Origin: Alphaproteobacteria bacterium
Lineage (GTDB): Bacteria > Pseudomonadota > Alphaproteobacteria > Rickettsiales > SXRF01
Length of the DNA stretch: 8,355 nt
Assembly (NCBI GenBank): GCA_019243895.1
Contig: JAFATP010000191.1
Span: forward strand, 1-8,355
Direction of reading: 5' to 3'
Shown here: positions 6,752-8,355 of the stretch, piece after piece
Position numbering within the stretch: the first letter of the stretch is position 1
Layout of the letters: each line of letters starts with the position of its first letter
Notes under the pieces: model-generated
Databases searched by the model: none
What the model was told of the DNA's origin: nothing
What the model saw: the letters and a program-made list of their open reading frames with translations, nothing else
Program-made: the position numbers and the translations under genes

Positions 6752-7146
6752 AATTATTCTCCTTTCAAAGATTATGAACTCCTCACATGAGGAAAAAGAA
6801 GTTTAGCGGATCATTTATAAAAAGCTCAGCCGGGATTAGGACTGTGATTATAAATAGTCCGTGCTGTGAATAAGGATTAGCCAGAGATTCGTTCTGCGTT
6901 TCGCTTATCAATGTATGCGGCATAACTTGATGCTTCTTTTATCTCCTCTCTCAAATCACCTACAGAGATTTAATCTGGATACTTATAGATTTCATCACTC
7001 CTAAGCATTCCTCATGATCACCTGCCCGGCGCGGCAAGGCATCAGTGAATGAACTCCCTGGCCCATCGAATGTTTAACATTGCCGGATGCCCATATATTC
7101 AGGCGGTGCTTCCAGGATTTTGTTCATATTCTAACTAGGAGGGCTT
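6752..7146. other. 395-bp divergent intergenic region
   Basis: No gene longer than the micro-ORF at its right end is supported. It must hold promoters for the KGG gene leftward and for the low-complexity set rightward. Visible structure: a CCTCA/TGAGG dyad at 6781-6792, a GGACT...AGTCC inverted repeat around a TATAAT (about 6839-6860), and a GC-rich imperfect hairpin near 7021-7039. I found no GGAAC/CGTT pair of the alphaproteobacterial EcfG type and no clear sigma-70 promoter on the plus strand. Confidence 0.55.
6847..6852 (-). promoter_or_regulatory. Candidate -10 (TATAAT) for the KGG gene
   Basis: A consensus TATAAT reads on the minus strand about 95 bases upstream of the KGG start, flanked by GGACT and AGTCC arms of an inverted repeat. 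The position 16-18 bases further upstream (CTTATT-like) is a poor -35. A perfect -10 with a weak -35 is compatible with a stress sigma factor or an activator-dependent promoter, but AT-rich DNA gives such hexamers by chance. Confidence 0.3.
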
Positions 7147-7221
7147 ATGCCGAGATCATCAAGCAGAAGCAACCGCGATGAGGAGCTGAGATTGGTGCAA
7201 AGGATGAATTATGGCAACTAA
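7147..7221 (+). CDS. 24-residue micro-ORF overlapping the membrane-protein gene
   Basis: ATG at 7147 is preceded by AGGAGGG at 7137-7143, the strongest ribosome site of the plus-strand set, with about four bases of spacing. The product MPRSSSRSNRDEELRL plus VQRMNYGN is hydrophilic, with five Arg and three acidic residues, and ends at TAA 7219-7221. Its last 11 bases overlap the start of the membrane-protein gene in another frame, so its translation would bring ribosomes onto that start. It resembles no family I know. It could be a real microprotein, a leader peptide for translational coupling, or the remains of a truncated gene. Confidence 0.5.
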   Translation: MPRSSSRSNRDEELRLVQRMNYGN

Positions 7222-7402
7222 CACCGATCAACTAACCCGCAAGGACAATACCGCTTTGTGGACGATCATCGGCCTCATTGTCGTCGCGGTCTTGGCCTAT
7301 GTGGCCTATGCCGCGTATCATGGCAATTCCAGCACACAGCCCGGTAGTGCGGCGATTAATGGCACTACGAATGACACCCGCAATCAAACCAATAACCGAT
7401 AA
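7211..7402 (+). CDS. Small single-pass membrane protein, unknown function
   Basis: The 63-residue protein has a polar N-terminus with R10 and K11, one hydrophobic helix at about 16-37 (LWTIIGLIVVAVLAYVAYAA), and a polar Ser/Thr/Asn/Gly-rich tail ending in NNR. The positive-inside rule places the N-terminus in the cytoplasm and the low-complexity tail outside. There is no lipobox and no cleavage motif, so it should stay anchored. Start: AAAGGA at 7199-7204, six bases before ATG. Its TAA (7400-7402) overlaps the AAGGAG of the next gene, giving a tight operon. The tail composition resembles the secreted protein encoded next, which suggests that both act in the envelope. Confidence 0.75.
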   Translation: MATNTDQLTRKDNTALWTIIGLIVVAVLAYVAYAAYHGNSSTQPGSAAINGTTNDTRNQTNNR

Positions 7403-7412
7403 GGAGAATATT

Positions 7413-7844
7413 ATGAAAAACGTGCTTAAATTAAGTATCTCACTCGCGGCGTCGCTGCTCGCTTCCACGTCCGTACTGGCGCAGTCGCAGGGCGGCAATA
7501 CCGGCGGCAGCACTGGCAGCGGCAGCACCGGCACTAGCATGAGTGGCTCTACCTCTACCGGCAGCGGAACTGGCAGCACCATGATGGGCGGCTCTGCTTC
7601 GATGAGCGGCAGAACTGGCAGCAATATGAACGGCAATTCAGGCTCAATGGGCGATAACAGCACCAATACGAGCGGAAGCAATACTTCCTCGAATTACGAT
7701 TCCCGCACCGGCAGCGGCTCCATGAGCAACACCAGCGCCGATAGCGGCCATCGTTCCAAGGGGAAGAAAACACATCATTCCAGCCGTTCGGACAACTCGA
7801 CCTCTTCGAATAATTCTTATTCGAATGATGGAAACCGGCAGTAA
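7413..7844 (+). CDS. Secreted Ser/Gly/Thr/Asn/Met-rich low-complexity protein
   Basis: The 143-residue precursor has a typical Sec signal peptide (K2, K6, hydrophobic core LSISLAASLLAS, likely cut after VLA at residue 23). The mature 120 residues are almost wholly Ser, Gly, Thr, Asn and Met (seven Met), with no Cys, Pro, Glu, Leu, Ile, Val, Phe or Trp. A basic cluster KGKKTHHSSR lies near residues 116-125, followed by a Ser/Asn tail. It is predicted disordered and periplasmic or extracellular. AAGGAG with an AATATT spacer fixes ATG at 7413; a longer in-frame reading from 7278 overlaps the membrane-protein gene and lacks a signal peptide at its front. No family is recognised. Possible roles are an adhesive or hydrating surface layer, or metal binding through Met and His, none shown by the sequence alone. 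Confidence 0.8.
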   Translation: MKNVLKLSISLAASLLASTSVLAQSQGGNTGGSTGSGSTGTSMSGSTSTGSGTGSTMMGGSASMSGRTGSNMNGNSGSMGDNSTNTSGSNTSSNYDSRTGSGSMSNTSADSGHRSKGKKTHHSSRSDNSTSSNNSYSNDGNRQ

Positions 7845-7873
7845 TTTTAAACCTAACGTATAAGGAGAATTTT

Positions 7874-8355
7874 ATGGCAAGGAATCAATCCTCTCAAAAT
7901 TACAATCGCGGCAGCGGCTCTTCCAGCGGCTATGGCGACGAATCGGGCTATGGCAGCCAGTCCAATCGTGGACGTGGCAGCCAAGGCTACGGCAGTGGCC
8001 GCAGCGGCGGCAGTTACAGCCAGGGTTCTGGCCGCATGAGCGGCGGAAGCTATGGCCAAGGCAGCAGCTACGGCGACGACGATTACGGTGACGATAACAT
8101 GAGTTATGGCAACAGCAGCCGTTCCAGCGGCGGCTACAGCCAGGGATCGCGCAGCTCCGGTGGTTATGGCAGCAGCAGAAGCAGAAGTCAGGGCGGTAGC
8201 TATGGCAGCCAGAGCGATGATTATGATGATGACTATGAGGGTGGCAGTCAGGGCAACTATGCTCAGCGGTCATCCGGCTCCAGAGGCGGTTATGATCAGG
8301 CTTCCCAGGGTTACGGAAGAAGCGGCGGCTACGGTCAAAGCAGCTACAACGATGA
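7874..8355 (+). CDS. Prion-like Gly/Ser/Tyr/Arg/Gln-rich protein (3' end outside window)
   Basis: From ATG at 7874 (AAGGAG at 7862-7867, AATTTT spacer) the frame is open for 160 codons to the window edge. The product starts MARNQSSQNYNRGSGSSSGY and consists of degenerate units such as SGGYSQGS, GYGS and GGSYGQ, with acidic patches (YGDDDYGDD, DDYDDDYE). By my count it has 19 Tyr, 13 Arg and 42 Gly in 160 residues and uses only ten amino-acid types (M, A, R, N, Q, S, Y, G, D, E); Lys, Pro, Cys and all aliphatic and other aromatic residues are absent. The composition matches FET-type (FUS/EWS) prion-like domains. There is no signal peptide, so it is probably cytoplasmic. In bacteria such N-terminal regions can precede a short folded C-terminal domain, which would lie beyond the edge. 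Follows the secreted-protein gene by 29 bp. Confidence 0.8.
   Translation, partial: MARNQSSQNYNRGSGSSSGYGDESGYGSQSNRGRGSQGYGSGRSGGSYSQGSGRMSGGSYGQGSSYGDDDYGDDNMSYGNSSRSSGGYSQGSRSSGGYGSSRSRSQGGSYGSQSDDYDDDYEGGSQGNYAQRSSGSRGGYDQASQGYGRSGGYGQSSYND

Noticed and set aside
7278..7412. Longer start for the secreted Ser/Gly protein
   Set aside because: It would overlap the membrane-protein gene in another frame and bury the Sec signal peptide; AAGGAG at 7401 marks ATG 7413.
7232..7681. Leu/Pro/Val-rich minus-strand frame
   Set aside because: Antisense shadow of the membrane and secreted-protein genes, which have proper ribosome sites and a signal peptide.
7872..8273. Cys/His-rich minus-strand frame resembling a zinc-finger protein
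   Set aside because: It is the reverse complement of Gly/Ser/Tyr codons of the plus-strand prion-like gene; no start signal, and the plus frame has a strong ribosome site.

Overview
The window looks like an accessory or stress-associated stretch of a bacterial chromosome. The protein types (CheB, a CheB-CheR fusion, a soluble hybrid histidine kinase, a YciG-like KGG stress protein) fit Pseudomonadota. Base composition looks near 50% GC by eye. No rRNA, tRNA or species marker is present, so I do not assign a genus.

Layout. Bases 1-69 hold the 5' end of a minus-strand gene with a GTG start and an almost ideal Shine-Dalgarno. Bases 70-469 are mostly non-coding but contain a fragment that reads like the target-recognition motif of an MmeI-type DNA methyltransferase, plus several small inverted repeats. 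Bases 470-6261 form a tight minus-strand operon, transcribed in the order CheB methylesterase with a C-terminal zinc-ribbon-like module, a 1023-residue CheB-CheR-coiled coil-PAS-GAF fusion, and a PAS-histidine kinase-receiver hybrid. The last two genes overlap by four bases (ATGA). No chemoreceptor, CheA or CheW is present, so this is probably a stand-alone signalling module rather than a classical flagellar chemotaxis cluster.

Bases 6262-6562 hold the upstream region of the operon, a perfect 9-bp dyad, a degraded plus-strand relic of a receiver-domain C-terminus, and a strong hairpin terminator directly after its stop codon.

Bases 6563-8355 are different in character. They encode small low-complexity proteins on both sides of a 395-bp divergent intergenic region: a KGG stress-type protein on the minus strand, and on the plus strand a 24-codon micro-ORF, a 63-residue single-pass membrane protein, a secreted Ser/Gly/Thr/Asn/Met-rich protein, and the start of a Gly/Ser/Tyr/Arg/Gln-rich prion-like protein that runs off the window. 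Three of these genes, and in looser form the gene at the left edge, share the translation leader AAGGAG followed by an AT-only spacer, which suggests a commonly built or co-expressed set.

How the parts may work together (inference). The operon carries sensing domains (PAS, GAF), glutamyl methylation and demethylation domains and a phosphorelay kinase, all predicted cytoplasmic. The neighbouring low-complexity proteins resemble stress, desiccation or surface proteins and could be an output, but nothing in the sequence links the two halves beyond proximity. The most unusual item is the FUS-like low-complexity protein at the right edge, which uses only ten amino-acid types in the 160 residues visible.
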